From Candidatus Sumerlaeia bacterium (GTDB lineage Bacteria > Sumerlaeota > Sumerlaeia > SLMS01 > JAHLLQ01): DNA of 56,110 bases. Made by a program: the position numbers and the translations under genes. Positions 41,075-49,074 of the stretch are shown piece by piece. The first letter of the stretch is position 1. Each line of letters starts with the position of its first letter. A model generated the notes under the pieces. It had not been told where the DNA came from. It worked only from the letters and a program-made list of their open reading frames with translations, and ran no database searches. Where the stretch lies: the NCBI GenBank assembly GCA_019634695.1, contig JAHCAW010000024.1:1-56110 (forward strand). The letters are read 5' to 3'.

Positions 41075-42799
41075 CTACTTCACGCCCGGTGGGCGCCCGT
41101 CGTAGAGCATCAGCCGCGGCTCGCGCGCGCTCTCCGGCCAGGTTAGGAGCGGCTCGCGCTCCGTCGCGAACCACCACTCCGTGCGGCTCCAGAATCCCTT
41201 GCGATTCTGCATCAGGTGCGCGTCGTAGGGCGGCTCGCCGTTGAAGCGCAATCCCGCCGGCAGCGCACCGCGATCGCGCTGGATGCCGAACACCACCGCG
41301 TCCAGCGCCAGCGTCTTGATGTGCACGTCGTCGGTGCCGAAGTAGGCCACGATGTCGTCGAACACGCGCGGCGTGGCGCTCTCGGTCCAGTAGGTGGTTT
41401 CGAATGGGAACGTGCTCGCACGCGCCGTCAGGACCCGGGTCGGTACATTGTAGAATCCCAGGCCGTCGCGCGCGCCCGGTCCCATGCCCGCGCCAAGCAA
41501 CCCCGCCACCGCGGCCAACGCCCAGCCGCGGCGCGTCAGCCGTCCCCCGCGCACAAGCCCCGCGAACAGGTCGCGCGGCAACCATTCCGCCGCGCGCGCA
41601 CCCAGCAGCGTCAGCGGCGCCAACGCCGGCAGGAACAGCCGCAGGCCGTCGTACTTCGGCGAGGTCGGCAGCATCAGCGCCGCAAACGGCCCCGCTGCCA
41701 GCAGCAGCAGCAACAGGTCGCCCGAATCCATCTGCCGCGCGCGCAACGCACCGCGCCCCACCGCCGCCAATCCCGCACCCACCAGCGCCAGCCACGCCAC
41801 AGGGCTCGCCACCATCGTCATCACCACGGGATAGTGCCACGGCACCATCCGCTCGTTCCCGGGCGGCAGCACCCACTTCTCCCCCAGATACCACACGCCG
41901 TAGTGGCGATGCTCGCGGATGAACAACCAGTATTCGTGCAGCCGCGCTCCGGTGTCGTGCCACATCCACGGCCAAATCGCCCATGCCACGAGCGGCGCCG
42001 CGGCCAGCACCAGCCCCGCCGTCAGCAGGTCGCGCCGCCAGCAATGCCCCGCCGCGCGGTCCAGCCAGGGACGCGCCGCCAGCCACATCACCACCGCGGT
42101 CACCAGAATCAGTCCGTTCACCTTGGTCGCCACGGCCAGCCCGGCGACCACCGCCAGCGCAATCCGCGCGCGCCACCGCGACAGGTCGCCCGACGCCATC
42201 CAGATCGTCAGCACCGTCAGGAACGCCATCGGCGTTTCCGACACGGCAAAGTGCGCGTGCCCGAACAGCCGCGGGTGCCCCGCGTACGCCAACGCCACCA
42301 GCACCGCCCCCATCGGCGGCACGCGCCGGCACGCCAGCAGAAACAGCATCGCCACTGTGGCCCCGAACATCGCCGCCGGCACCAATCGCAACGCGAACAA
42401 CGCAAACCGGTCTGGCGCCACGGCCACGCACGCCGCCCCCAGCCATTTCACCAATGGCGGAAACTCGTGCACCGACTCCCAACCCGCCACGATCCCCTCA
42501 TGCGACAGCGCCCACCCCGGCCGCGTCAGCAAGGCCCCGGCCCACGCCGCCACGTCCCGATACGCCGGCCAATACAGCCCCTCGTCCCAACACATGCCAT
42601 ACTGCCCGCCCGACGCCGCCACCGCCGCGAACACCAGCACGCCCAACCCCAACGCCACCCGGCGCACTATCGGAGGAGCCGTCCCACTGGAAGTTGCCTG
42701 CTCCCCCGCTTGGCGGCGGGTGGGATGGGTCGTATGGGTCCCATGGGACCCATTTGTCCCATTGTGCTTCTCCGCTTCTCCGGTGCCTGTGCGGTTCAT
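41075..42799 (-). CDS. GT-C glycosyltransferase (ArnT/PMT type)
   Basis: A 574-residue membrane enzyme with about eleven helices. The first periplasmic loop has the acidic pair in CWDEGLYWPAY, the catalytic mark of ArnT/PMT/DUF2029-like GT-C enzymes that use polyprenyl-phosphate sugars, and the second loop has the VSETPMAF segment. The C-terminal soluble part (about 440-574) is mixed alpha/beta. The first 30 residues are a low-complexity His/Thr/Gly stretch encoded by a 9-bp repeat island at 42719-42763; a GTG further in (VRRVALGLGV) could be the true start. The start codon overlaps the stop codon of a gene relic. Acceptor and sugar are unknown. Confidence 0.85.
   Translation of the reverse strand: MNRTGTGEAEKHNGTNGSHGTHTTHPTRRQAGEQATSSGTAPPIVRRVALGLGVLVFAAVAASGGQYGMCWDEGLYWPAYRDVAAWAGALLTRPGWALSHEGIVAGWESVHEFPPLVKWLGAACVAVAPDRFALFALRLVPAAMFGATVAMLFLLACRRVPPMGAVLVALAYAGHPRLFGHAHFAVSETPMAFLTVLTIWMASGDLSRWRARIALAVVAGLAVATKVNGLILVTAVVMWLAARPWLDRAAGHCWRRDLLTAGLVLAAAPLVAWAIWPWMWHDTGARLHEYWLFIREHRHYGVWYLGEKWVLPPGNERMVPWHYPVVMTMVASPVAWLALVGAGLAAVGRGALRARQMDSGDLLLLLLAAGPFAALMLPTSPKYDGLRLFLPALAPLTLLGARAAEWLPRDLFAGLVRGGRLTRRGWALAAVAGLLGAGMGPGARDGLGFYNVPTRVLTARASTFPFETTYWTESATPRVFDDIVAYFGTDDVHIKTLALDAVVFGIQRDRGALPAGLRFNGEPPYDAHLMQNRKGFWSRTEWWFATEREPLLTWPESAREPRLMLYDGRPPGVK
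42719..42763 (+). repeat. Five tandem 9-bp units (ATGGGtCCC type) in the start of a gene
   Basis: Five nonamers: GGTGGGATG, GGTCGTATG, GGTCCCATG, GGACCCATT, TGTCCCATT. The centre (ATGGGTCCC next to ATGGGACCC) is palindromic. The island is inside the annotated N-terminus of the GT-C gene, which may mean that the gene really starts downstream of it. Confidence 0.8.
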
Positions 42800-42969
42800 G
42801 GCTGGTCTTTCTGTTTGCGCCGGGCGTCCAAGCGGGCGCGGGCCACGCTGACCAACTTGATCTCCATCTCCTTGGAGGTGCCGCTGGCTTGGCACCCTTC
42901 CAGGATGTTCTGCTTTCCGGAGCGAGCGGCCCGCACCATCTGATCCACCGTGGGGTGGGATGAAGCCGC
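42796..42969 (-). pseudogene. Fragment of a four-helix-bundle suffix-domain protein
   Basis: About 57 in-frame codons read PTVDQMVRAARSGKQNILEG, then CQASGTSKEMEIKLVSVARA, ending in TGA at 42796. This is the core segment of four-helix-bundle suffix-domain proteins (relatives of the 23S rRNA intervening-sequence protein), which in intact genes have 100-130 residues before and after. Here an in-frame stop lies just upstream of the fragment and the end diverges after VARA into a short basic tail. Both ends are lost, so it is a relic. Its stop overlaps the start codon of the GT-C gene. Confidence 0.7.
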
Positions 42970-43444
42970 TCACGGCATCACCTCGGCGAACGGCATGGGG
43001 GTTCCGGCAGGCAACGGCCGCCCCAGACAGGACGCGTCGCCAAACAATCAAGCCCCGCGCAAGTGGGCCGGACGCCGACCCTCAGCGCAAGGGTTTGGCA
43101 CCATGACGACCGGCCACCCCAAAGCGCAACCGCGCCCCTCTCCCTTCGCCGGCCGGTGGCATCGGCCATGTAGGTCCCCGTAACCCCATGGGTTGCCATC
43201 CTCGCGATTTCGCGCGAGTTCCCCCCATAGCCCCCGACGCCACCCGCCAATACCACCGGCGCGGCTCAGGCAACCTCGATCGGGCTTGCGTTCGGGCGCT
43301 TGGGGCTTCACGATCCTTTCATCATTGTCTTGAGTGGTGCTTTCTAGGGGAGGAGTAGCGACTCCAAGTGAGTCGTGGACTTGCCGTATTTGGCTGTTCA
43401 ATGGCATCGGCGCCCCAAAGGGCGCCGTCAGGAGGGGGAACCTC
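42970..43444. other. 475-base intergenic region, no gene found
   Basis: No frame here has the look of a protein; the reverse frame 43048-43446 lacks a ribosome site and family features. It contains one small hairpin (CTCGCG and CGCGAG near 43203-43219) and the promoter region of the protease gene. The CAGGAGG before 43445 is its ribosome site. The end near 43310-43370 is richer in A and T, but no convincing promoter hexamers were found. Confidence 0.5.
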
Positions 43445-46400
43445 ATGCTCGCACGTATCCGCCCTGTCGGGATCGTCCCGATCTGCTTTCTGTTCCTGCT
43501 TCATGGCCTCGTGGTCTTCGGTCAGGACGCCGATGCCCCGGAACCGGGCGACGTCCTTCAGCTGCCGATGCTGGTCCTGCCCTCGGACCCGAATGCGCCT
43601 GATTGGGCGGAGGAACAGCGCCGCACCTACGAGAAGTTGACGCTCGACTTCGACAAGCTGGCGTACTCGCAAGCATTGAGTGTCGCCTTGACGGCGGAGG
43701 ACCGTGAGCGGCTGGGCAACCAAGACTGCGCTTCCTGCATTTCAGGCCAGGCGCTGATCATCGGCCTCGAGAAGGAGGTGGGTGTCCGGGTGGAGTTTCC
43801 GCTCGAAGACCTCAAAGCAGCGGGTCTTGCCGGCAAGGGCCTTGGCCCTGCCTGGGTTCGACAGCTTCCTTCCGGTGAAGTCGTCGCGACGATCGGCCTG
43901 CGCGCCAAGGGCGCGACAATGATGCGCGTGCACCTCACCGAGTTGGACCTTCCGGAAGGGGTTGAGCTGTTCTTGTACTCGCAGGACGGCGAGGTGTTCG
44001 GCCCGTGGACAGGTACGGGGCCGCACAAGAGCGGCGAGTTCTGGACCAACACCCTCTCCTCCCCGGAGGGATTCCTTGAGATTCGCGGACCTGCTTGGGG
44101 AGGCCTCGAGCACTTCTCCCATGCCCGCCTAACGGTCCGAGCCATTTCGGCAATCGACCCCGGCGCGGCCCGCGGAATCGATGCTTCGGATGCCGACAAG
44201 AGCTACTGCGGTCTCGAGAGCTGCTTTCGGGATGCCCGCTGTGTCTCCAGCTCCGAGTTTGCCCCGCTGAATGATGCCAAGAAGGCAATCGCCCGGCTTT
44301 ACTTTCAAGTAGCTGGGAGCACTGGCTTGTGCACAGGTCAACTACTGAACACCACGCAAGGACTCAGCAGTCCCTACGCCTACCTGCTGACTGCCAATCA
44401 CTGCTTCTCCACAGCGGCCTCCGCAAGTTCGCTGGACTGCATCTGGGACTATGAGAACTCTACATGCGGTGGCTGTCGAAGCATCTCCGGCTTGCCTAGG
44501 ACCCTAGGGGCAACACTTCTCGCAACGTCGACCACCACCGACTTCACATTCGTCAGCCTGACCGGATCCGTGCCCTCCGGGAGGACTCTGCTTGGCTGGG
44601 ATGCATCAACCAATGTAGCGGCATCGAACGGAATGATCGTACATCGCCTCAGTCATCCTGAAGGTCTACCACTGAGCTACTCTCGTCATCAAGTGGCAAC
44701 AACCGGCCTCACGTGTTCCGGCTACTCGCGGGGCAACTACATCTACTCGGCTCAGGTGTCGGGTGCCATTCGGGGGGGTAGCAGCGGCTCTGCAGTCTTG
44801 AACGCTAGTGGTCAAGTGATCGGCCAGCTATTTGGCGCGTGTAGCTCAGTTCTTACCCCTTGCACCTATGAGCGGATCGTCGACGGCGCCTTCCAGATAA
44901 CTTACCCCTCGATCCGCGCATGGCTCGCGCCTACTCCGCCCACGAATGACACATTCCCGGGCCAGTCCATTTCGGGTTCAGCAAGCCTAGTGAGCGGCAC
45001 GACCGCTGGCGCCACGCGCCAGGCGGGCGAGCCCGTGCATTGCGGCGTTTCCACGAGCGGCACAGTCTGGTACTCCTGGACTGCCCCCGCATCGGGAAGG
45101 GCGGAGTTCACCACCTGTTCGGCCGCCTCCTTTGATACAGTCGTGGCAGTCTACACGGGATCAGCGGTGGACTCCTTGCTGGTACTAGCTTGCAATGACG
45201 ATGGCTCAAACTGCCCGAACAGCCGTAGTCGCGCGTTCTTCAACGCCACGGCCGGGACCACCTATCGGATCGTCGTCGCGGGTTATGGTGTCGAGAGCGG
45301 AACGTTTACGCTGGACTGGTCATTGGCGGCGTGCAGCTACTCCATCAGTCCTGTTTCGCGGAGTCTCAGTTCCTCCGTTGCGACCGGTCAGACGATCTCA
45401 GTGACAGCCGGAGCGGGGTGCACATGGTCCGCGACAAGTGACGCTCCTTGGATCACAGTCACCGGAGGAGCCTCGGGGTCGGGCAACGGGACGGTGACCT
45501 ACAGCGTCGCCGCCAATACAACAAGCAGTCAGCGGCAAGGCACCATCACAGCGGCGGGCCAGACTCACACGGTCACTCAGGCGGGTGTCCCCTGCAACTA
45601 TTCGGTCAGCCCTTCGTCGCGAAGCGTTGTCTTCTCTGGGGCTACGGATCAGACGCTTTCCGTGACTGCCGTTTCAGGATGCAACTGGTCGGCGACGACC
45701 ACTGCCTCGTGGATCTCCATCACAGGTGGTTCCTCGGGGTCGGGCAATGGGACGGTGATGTATGATGTCGCCGCGAACACGGCCGCAAGCCAACGGCAAG
45801 GCACCATCAGCGTTGCCGGTCAGGTGCACACTGTGACGCAAGCCGCCGCGCCTCCAGTTCTCTCGGTGGCACCAAGCGAACGTCGCGTCTTCTCCGACGA
45901 GGGACAAACCAGCTTCGCCGTGTCGAATTCCGGCACAGGATCGATGGCCTGGTCGGCCACCGTCGTTTCTGGGGGCAGTTGGCTGCGGATTGACGCGGGC
46001 GCGAGCGGAACCAACTCCGGAACGATCGTGTGCGGCTACTCGCGAAACACCACCGGCCAGGTTCGGACCGGGACAGTGCGCGTGTCGGCATCGGGCGCGC
46101 AAGGATCTCCGATGAATGTTACTGTTACGCAGTATCCGACCGACGACGCCTACGAGCCCAACAACAGTTGGCAGGAGGGTCGGCAGCGGCCGGCGATTCG
46201 GCCGGGCGATCATGTGGGGAACCTGCGCAGCTTCGACGAGGACTGGTATCGCATCGTCATCGGGTCGGAGGAGTCGGTCCGCATCCGCGTGCTGTTCAGT
46301 CATGCCGGCGGCAACCTGAACGCCGAGCTGTACGATGTGCGAAGCCTGGACCGCTCGGGTTGGCCGTTCCGCGTGGGCGAGAGTTATTCGCCGAATCACC

Positions 46401-47920
46401 CGTGGGTGTGGAACCCGAACGCGGGCGACGGGCCGGCGCCGGTGTGGACGAGTCGCCCGTGGGGCCCGGCGACGAATGACGACGAGTGGATCACCTATGT
46501 GAACAACACGGGGGCGACGGAGTTGGTGCTGCGCGTCTATGGCCAGGACTGGGAGTCGAATCCCGACTACTCGATCGCCGTCGATTCGCTGGGCAGCGAC
46601 GATCAGTTCGAGCCGAACAACGAGCCGCACGAGGCCGCGACGATCCAGATCGGCACCCGCTACGAGGGGTTGATCGGCAAGGACAACGACTTCTATCGCG
46701 TGAACACGACGGGCCGGACGGCAATCCGCGTGCGCGTGGCCTGCTACGCGCTGCTGGGCACAATGTACTTCGAGGTGTATCGTGCGCTGCCGGAAGGCGG
46801 CTACGCGCCGATCGAGGCGGGCAAGATGTACGAGCCGAATCGCTACGAGGCCCAGCGCGTCGTGTGCGTCCAGGGCTTGAGCGAAGTCTTCGTGCGCGTG
46901 TATCCGTCCGTCCGCATGCCGAACGTGTACAACCTGACCGTCGAGAACGTGGCGACCTGTCCGACGGCGAAGGACGCGACGGACGAGGTGCCGAAGTCCA
47001 ACTGGATTCCCGAGGGGGCGTGGGACGATTCGGCGGCCGACCCGCTGGCGGCGATCCTGCGCTGGGGCCAGCCGCTGCCGGCCAACACGTTGCCGGACGA
47101 TTCGTACGAGCCGAACAACTCGTGGCACGATGCGCGTCAGCGCCCGGCCCTGCGCCCCGGTCAGACGGCGACCGGACTGCGGAGCTACGACGAGGACTGG
47201 TATCGCATCGAACTCGGCGCCGACGAATCCATCCGCATTCGCGTGTTGTTCACGCACGCGAACGGCAACTTGAACGCCGAGCTGTACGATCTGCGCAGCT
47301 TCGACCGCTCGGGTTGGCCGTTCCGCGCGGGCGAGAGCTACTCGCCGAACCATCCGTGGGTCTGGAATCCGAACGCCGGGGACGGCCCCGCGCCGGTCTG
47401 GACGACACTGCCCTGGGGGCCCGCCACCGCCAACGACGAGTGGATCACGTACGTGAACAACTCGGGCGCGACGGAGCTGTTCCTGCGCGTGTACGGGCAG
47501 AACTGGGAAACGAACGACAACTACTCCGTGGCGATCACATCGCTCGGGGCGGACGACACGCACGAGCCGAACAACGAGCCGCATCAGGCGGCGACGATCC
47601 AGATCGGCACGCGCTACGAGGGATTGATCGGCAAGGACAACGACTTCTATCGCGTCAACACGACGGGCCGGACGGCAATCCGCGTGCGCGTGGCCTGCTA
47701 CGCACTTCTGGGCACGATGTACTTCGAAGTGCACCGCAAGCTGTCCGACGGCCGCTACGAGCCCATCGAGCAGAGCAAGATGTACGAGCCGAATCGCTAC
47801 GAGGCCCAGCGCGTCGTGTGCGTGCAGGGCCTGAGCGAAGTCTTCGTCCGCGTGTATCCGTCCGTGCGGATGCCGAACGTGTACAACCTGGTGGTGGAGA
47901 ATGTGAACACCTGTCCGTAG
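43445..47920 (+). CDS. Large secreted trypsin-like serine protease with BACON domains and a tandem C-terminal repeat
   Basis: A 1491-residue exported protein; residues 1-29 are a signal peptide. A propeptide-like part runs to about 260. The protease domain resembles lysyl-endopeptidase-type enzymes: His319 in LLTANHC, Asp366 in TTDFTFVSL and Ser447 in GGSSGSAVL, with many Cys. Then come a PPC-like domain (about 500-628), two BACON domains (630-716 and 717-802) starting CSYSISP and CNYSVSP, a third Ig-like domain, and two 274-codon repeats (900-1173, 1218-1491) each starting with DD-x-YEPNNSW. BACON domains bind glycan or mucin. There is no anchor or sorting signal. The start has AGGAGG upstream. 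The first two thirds are visibly poorer in GC than the repeats and neighbours. Confidence 0.93.
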   Translation: MLARIRPVGIVPICFLFLLHGLVVFGQDADAPEPGDVLQLPMLVLPSDPNAPDWAEEQRRTYEKLTLDFDKLAYSQALSVALTAEDRERLGNQDCASCISGQALIIGLEKEVGVRVEFPLEDLKAAGLAGKGLGPAWVRQLPSGEVVATIGLRAKGATMMRVHLTELDLPEGVELFLYSQDGEVFGPWTGTGPHKSGEFWTNTLSSPEGFLEIRGPAWGGLEHFSHARLTVRAISAIDPGAARGIDASDADKSYCGLESCFRDARCVSSSEFAPLNDAKKAIARLYFQVAGSTGLCTGQLLNTTQGLSSPYAYLLTANHCFSTAASASSLDCIWDYENSTCGGCRSISGLPRTLGATLLATSTTTDFTFVSLTGSVPSGRTLLGWDASTNVAASNGMIVHRLSHPEGLPLSYSRHQVATTGLTCSGYSRGNYIYSAQVSGAIRGGSSGSAVLNASGQVIGQLFGACSSVLTPCTYERIVDGAFQITYPSIRAWLAPTPPTNDTFPGQSISGSASLVSGTTAGATRQAGEPVHCGVSTSGTVWYSWTAPASGRAEFTTCSAASFDTVVAVYTGSAVDSLLVLACNDDGSNCPNSRSRAFFNATAGTTYRIVVAGYGVESGTFTLDWSLAACSYSISPVSRSLSSSVATGQTISVTAGAGCTWSATSDAPWITVTGGASGSGNGTVTYSVAANTTSSQRQGTITAAGQTHTVTQAGVPCNYSVSPSSRSVVFSGATDQTLSVTAVSGCNWSATTTASWISITGGSSGSGNGTVMYDVAANTAASQRQGTISVAGQVHTVTQAAAPPVLSVAPSERRVFSDEGQTSFAVSNSGTGSMAWSATVVSGGSWLRIDAGASGTNSGTIVCGYSRNTTGQVRTGTVRVSASGAQGSPMNVTVTQYPTDDAYEPNNSWQEGRQRPAIRPGDHVGNLRSFDEDWYRIVIGSEESVRIRVLFSHAGGNLNAELYDVRSLDRSGWPFRVGESYSPNHPWVWNPNAGDGPAPVWTSRPWGPATNDDEWITYVNNTGATELVLRVYGQDWESNPDYSIAVDSLGSDDQFEPNNEPHEAATIQIGTRYEGLIGKDNDFYRVNTTGRTAIRVRVACYALLGTMYFEVYRALPEGGYAPIEAGKMYEPNRYEAQRVVCVQGLSEVFVRVYPSVRMPNVYNLTVENVATCPTAKDATDEVPKSNWIPEGAWDDSAADPLAAILRWGQPLPANTLPDDSYEPNNSWHDARQRPALRPGQTATGLRSYDEDWYRIELGADESIRIRVLFTHANGNLNAELYDLRSFDRSGWPFRAGESYSPNHPWVWNPNAGDGPAPVWTTLPWGPATANDEWITYVNNSGATELFLRVYGQNWETNDNYSVAITSLGADDTHEPNNEPHQAATIQIGTRYEGLIGKDNDFYRVNTTGRTAIRVRVACYALLGTMYFEVHRKLSDGRYEPIEQSKMYEPNRYEAQRVVCVQGLSEVFVRVYPSVRMPNVYNLVVENVNTCP
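46142..46963 (+). repeat. First copy of an 822-bp coding repeat
   Basis: Codes for residues 900-1173 of the protease. It aligns without gaps to the second copy at 47096-47917. Most third positions differ, but some blocks are nearly identical, such as 46681-46749. Confidence 0.85.
47096..47917 (+). repeat. Second copy of an 822-bp coding repeat
   Basis: Codes for residues 1218-1491 and ends at the last codon of the protease. The block at 47635-47703 matches the first copy with one difference in 69 bases, far more alike than the flanking parts. Confidence 0.85.
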
Positions 47921-47930
47921 GCGAAGGGCG

Positions 47931-48015
47931 TCACTTCCCCGGCTCGACCGGGTCGGGCAGCGGGGGGAGTTCGACGCGGATGCGGCCGTCGCGGCCGGGA
48001 TTGGTGGGCACCTGC
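47931..48015 (+). repeat. 85-bp direct repeat, left copy
   Basis: Matches 48990-49074 in 82 of 85 positions in the same orientation and ends where the match breaks (GCGGC against ACGGT). It includes a stop codon and the last 28 codons of a gene end. Confidence 0.9.
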
Positions 48016-48050
48016 GCGGCGACGACACGACGCGGATTCGGGTTGTTCAT
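47931..48050 (-). pseudogene. Remnant of the 3' end of a carboxypeptidase-regulatory-like gene
   Basis: A 39-codon minus-strand frame ends with VPTNPGRDGRIRVELPPLPD and a stop at 47931. Its last 28 codons are the 85-bp copy of the end of the gene at 48990-51170. The first 11 codons (MNNPNPRRVVA) do not match that gene, so this is either a truncated paralogue or a duplicated gene end. It converges on the protease, 10 bases from its stop. Confidence 0.65.
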
Positions 48051-48082
48051 CAAATGGCCGTCAAGAGGGGGGCATTGGCGGC

Positions 48083-48178
48083 TCAGGCCCACCGAGGCAG
48101 ATACTTGGCGAAGCGCTTCCCCTGGTCAGGGTCATAGGGCTTGATCGCCTCATCCGCCAGCGCGTCCTTCTTGTCCAC
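48083..48178 (-). CDS. Short possible open frame beside higA
   Basis: A 31-codon frame from GTG 48178, charged and protein-like (DKKDALADEAIKPYDPD, then KRFAKYLPRWA). The same frame is open upstream with plausible residues, so it may be the tail of a lost gene rather than a gene by itself. There is no clear ribosome site and I know no family. Confidence 0.3.
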   Translation of the reverse strand: MDKKDALADEAIKPYDPDQGKRFAKYLPRWA

Positions 48179-48216
48179 TTCGCCGCCGCGTACTTCGCAG
48201 ATGCCGGCACGGCTCG

Positions 48217-48621
48217 TTAGCGATGCAGGACGGCCAGGCGCCGGCCGCCGGCGGTGGGAACGCGCCGTGGGCCCTGCACCAGCACCTCCAGCGGAATCCC
48301 CAGTCCCGCATGCAGCTTCCGGATCATCGCCAGGCTCAGCGAGCGCTTGCCGTTCAGCACCTCGGACACCCGGCTCTTGGGCCCGATGAACGGAATCAGG
48401 TCCGCGGCCTTCAGGCCTTGCTGCTCCATGCGAAATCGAATCGCGTCCACGGGATCGGGCAGCGGAATCGGAAACCGCCGCGCCTCGTATTCCTCGACCA
48501 GGTGCACCAGCAACTCGAACTCGTCGCCTCGCGCGGTGCCCGGCTTCGCGTTCCACAGCGCATCGATCCGCGCCAGCGCCGCCTCGTGGTCCGCATCGGT
48601 CTTGATCAGCTTCGCCCGCAT
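48217..48621 (-). CDS. higA: HigA-type antitoxin (HTH)
   Basis: A 134-residue antitoxin. The N-terminal half is helical (DADHEAALARIDALW, then EFELLVHLVEEYEARRFPIP); the C-terminal half holds a helix-turn-helix of the Xre type (LKAADLIPFIGPKSRVSEVL, then NGKRSLSLAMIRKLHAGLGI). That layout, HTH at the C-terminal side of an N-terminal toxin-binding region, is the HigA/YgjM-type seen with HigB toxins. The ATG (48621-48619) shares a base with the toxin's TGA, so the genes are coupled. It should repress its own operon through the HTH. The toxin gene comes first, as is usual for higBA. Confidence 0.92.
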   Translation of the reverse strand: MRAKLIKTDADHEAALARIDALWNAKPGTARGDEFELLVHLVEEYEARRFPIPLPDPVDAIRFRMEQQGLKAADLIPFIGPKSRVSEVLNGKRSLSLAMIRKLHAGLGIPLEVLVQGPRRVPTAGGRRLAVLHR

Positions 48622-48914
48622 CACACCGTCCTCGCGTCGATCTTGTCGTACTCCTTGTGAGTGCCCACGAAGCGGATGAACAGCGCTTGGCTCTCGTAGT
48701 TCACCCGCACGATCAGTCGATACCTGTTGCCGCAGATGTTGAACACCACTCGTTCCGAACCGATGATGCTGGCAGTCCCGTACCTCGCCTTGATGTCCGC
48801 GCTGCTGGCCCAGTGGGCCCGCTTTGCTTCATGGAACCATGCCTCCAGCGCCGCCTCGGCGTCCGGGTGTCGTTCCCAGAACGCTCTCAACGACCTTCTG
48901 GAAATGACGTGCAT
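48621..48914 (-). CDS. higB: HigB-type mRNA interferase toxin
   Basis: A 97-residue toxin of the RelE/ParE superfamily, HigB (PF09907) group. It starts MHVISRRSLRAFWERHP and keeps the family core ASSADIKARYGTASIIG, VFNICGNRYRLIVRVNY and FIRFVGTHKEYDKID; the His and Tyr near the end are the likely mRNA-cutting residues. HigB cleaves mRNA on ribosomes. Start: ATG 48914; the frame to 48944 has a second Met but no better ribosome site. It lies inside the 974-bp segment bounded by two 85-bp direct repeats. Confidence 0.95.
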   Translation of the reverse strand: MHVISRRSLRAFWERHPDAEAALEAWFHEAKRAHWASSADIKARYGTASIIGSERVVFNICGNRYRLIVRVNYESQALFIRFVGTHKEYDKIDARTV

Positions 48915-48989
48915 TGTGTATGCCTGCTCCACAGGGCCTGTCAAGGCATTGTGTTCCCATTTCGGGAACCACCTTCCTTCTCACGCACC

Positions 48990-49074
48990 TCACTTCCCCG
49001 GCTCGATCGGTTCGGGCAGCGGGGGGAGTTCGACGCGGATGCGGCCGTCGCGGCCGGGGTTGGTGGGCACCTGC
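48990..49074 (+). repeat. 85-bp direct repeat, right copy
   Basis: The right copy of the 85-bp repeat. It includes the native stop codon and C-terminal codons of the gene at 48990-51170. The match to the left copy is 82 of 85 positions. Confidence 0.9.

Noticed and set aside
28157..43177. An 18-base word (17 of 18 matching) shared by the start of the PAS gene and the 43.1 kb gap
   Set aside because: A few matches of this length are expected by chance among all pairs of positions in 56 kb on both strands, and the flanks do not align.
43048..43446. 132-codon minus-strand frame in the gap before the protease
   Set aside because: It has no ribosome site, no family feature and unusual composition (Trp/Gly/Arg-rich); better read as non-coding.
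45674..48028. 784-codon minus-strand frame over the protease repeats
   Set aside because: It is antisense to the protease; only its first bases touch the gene-end relic, in another frame.
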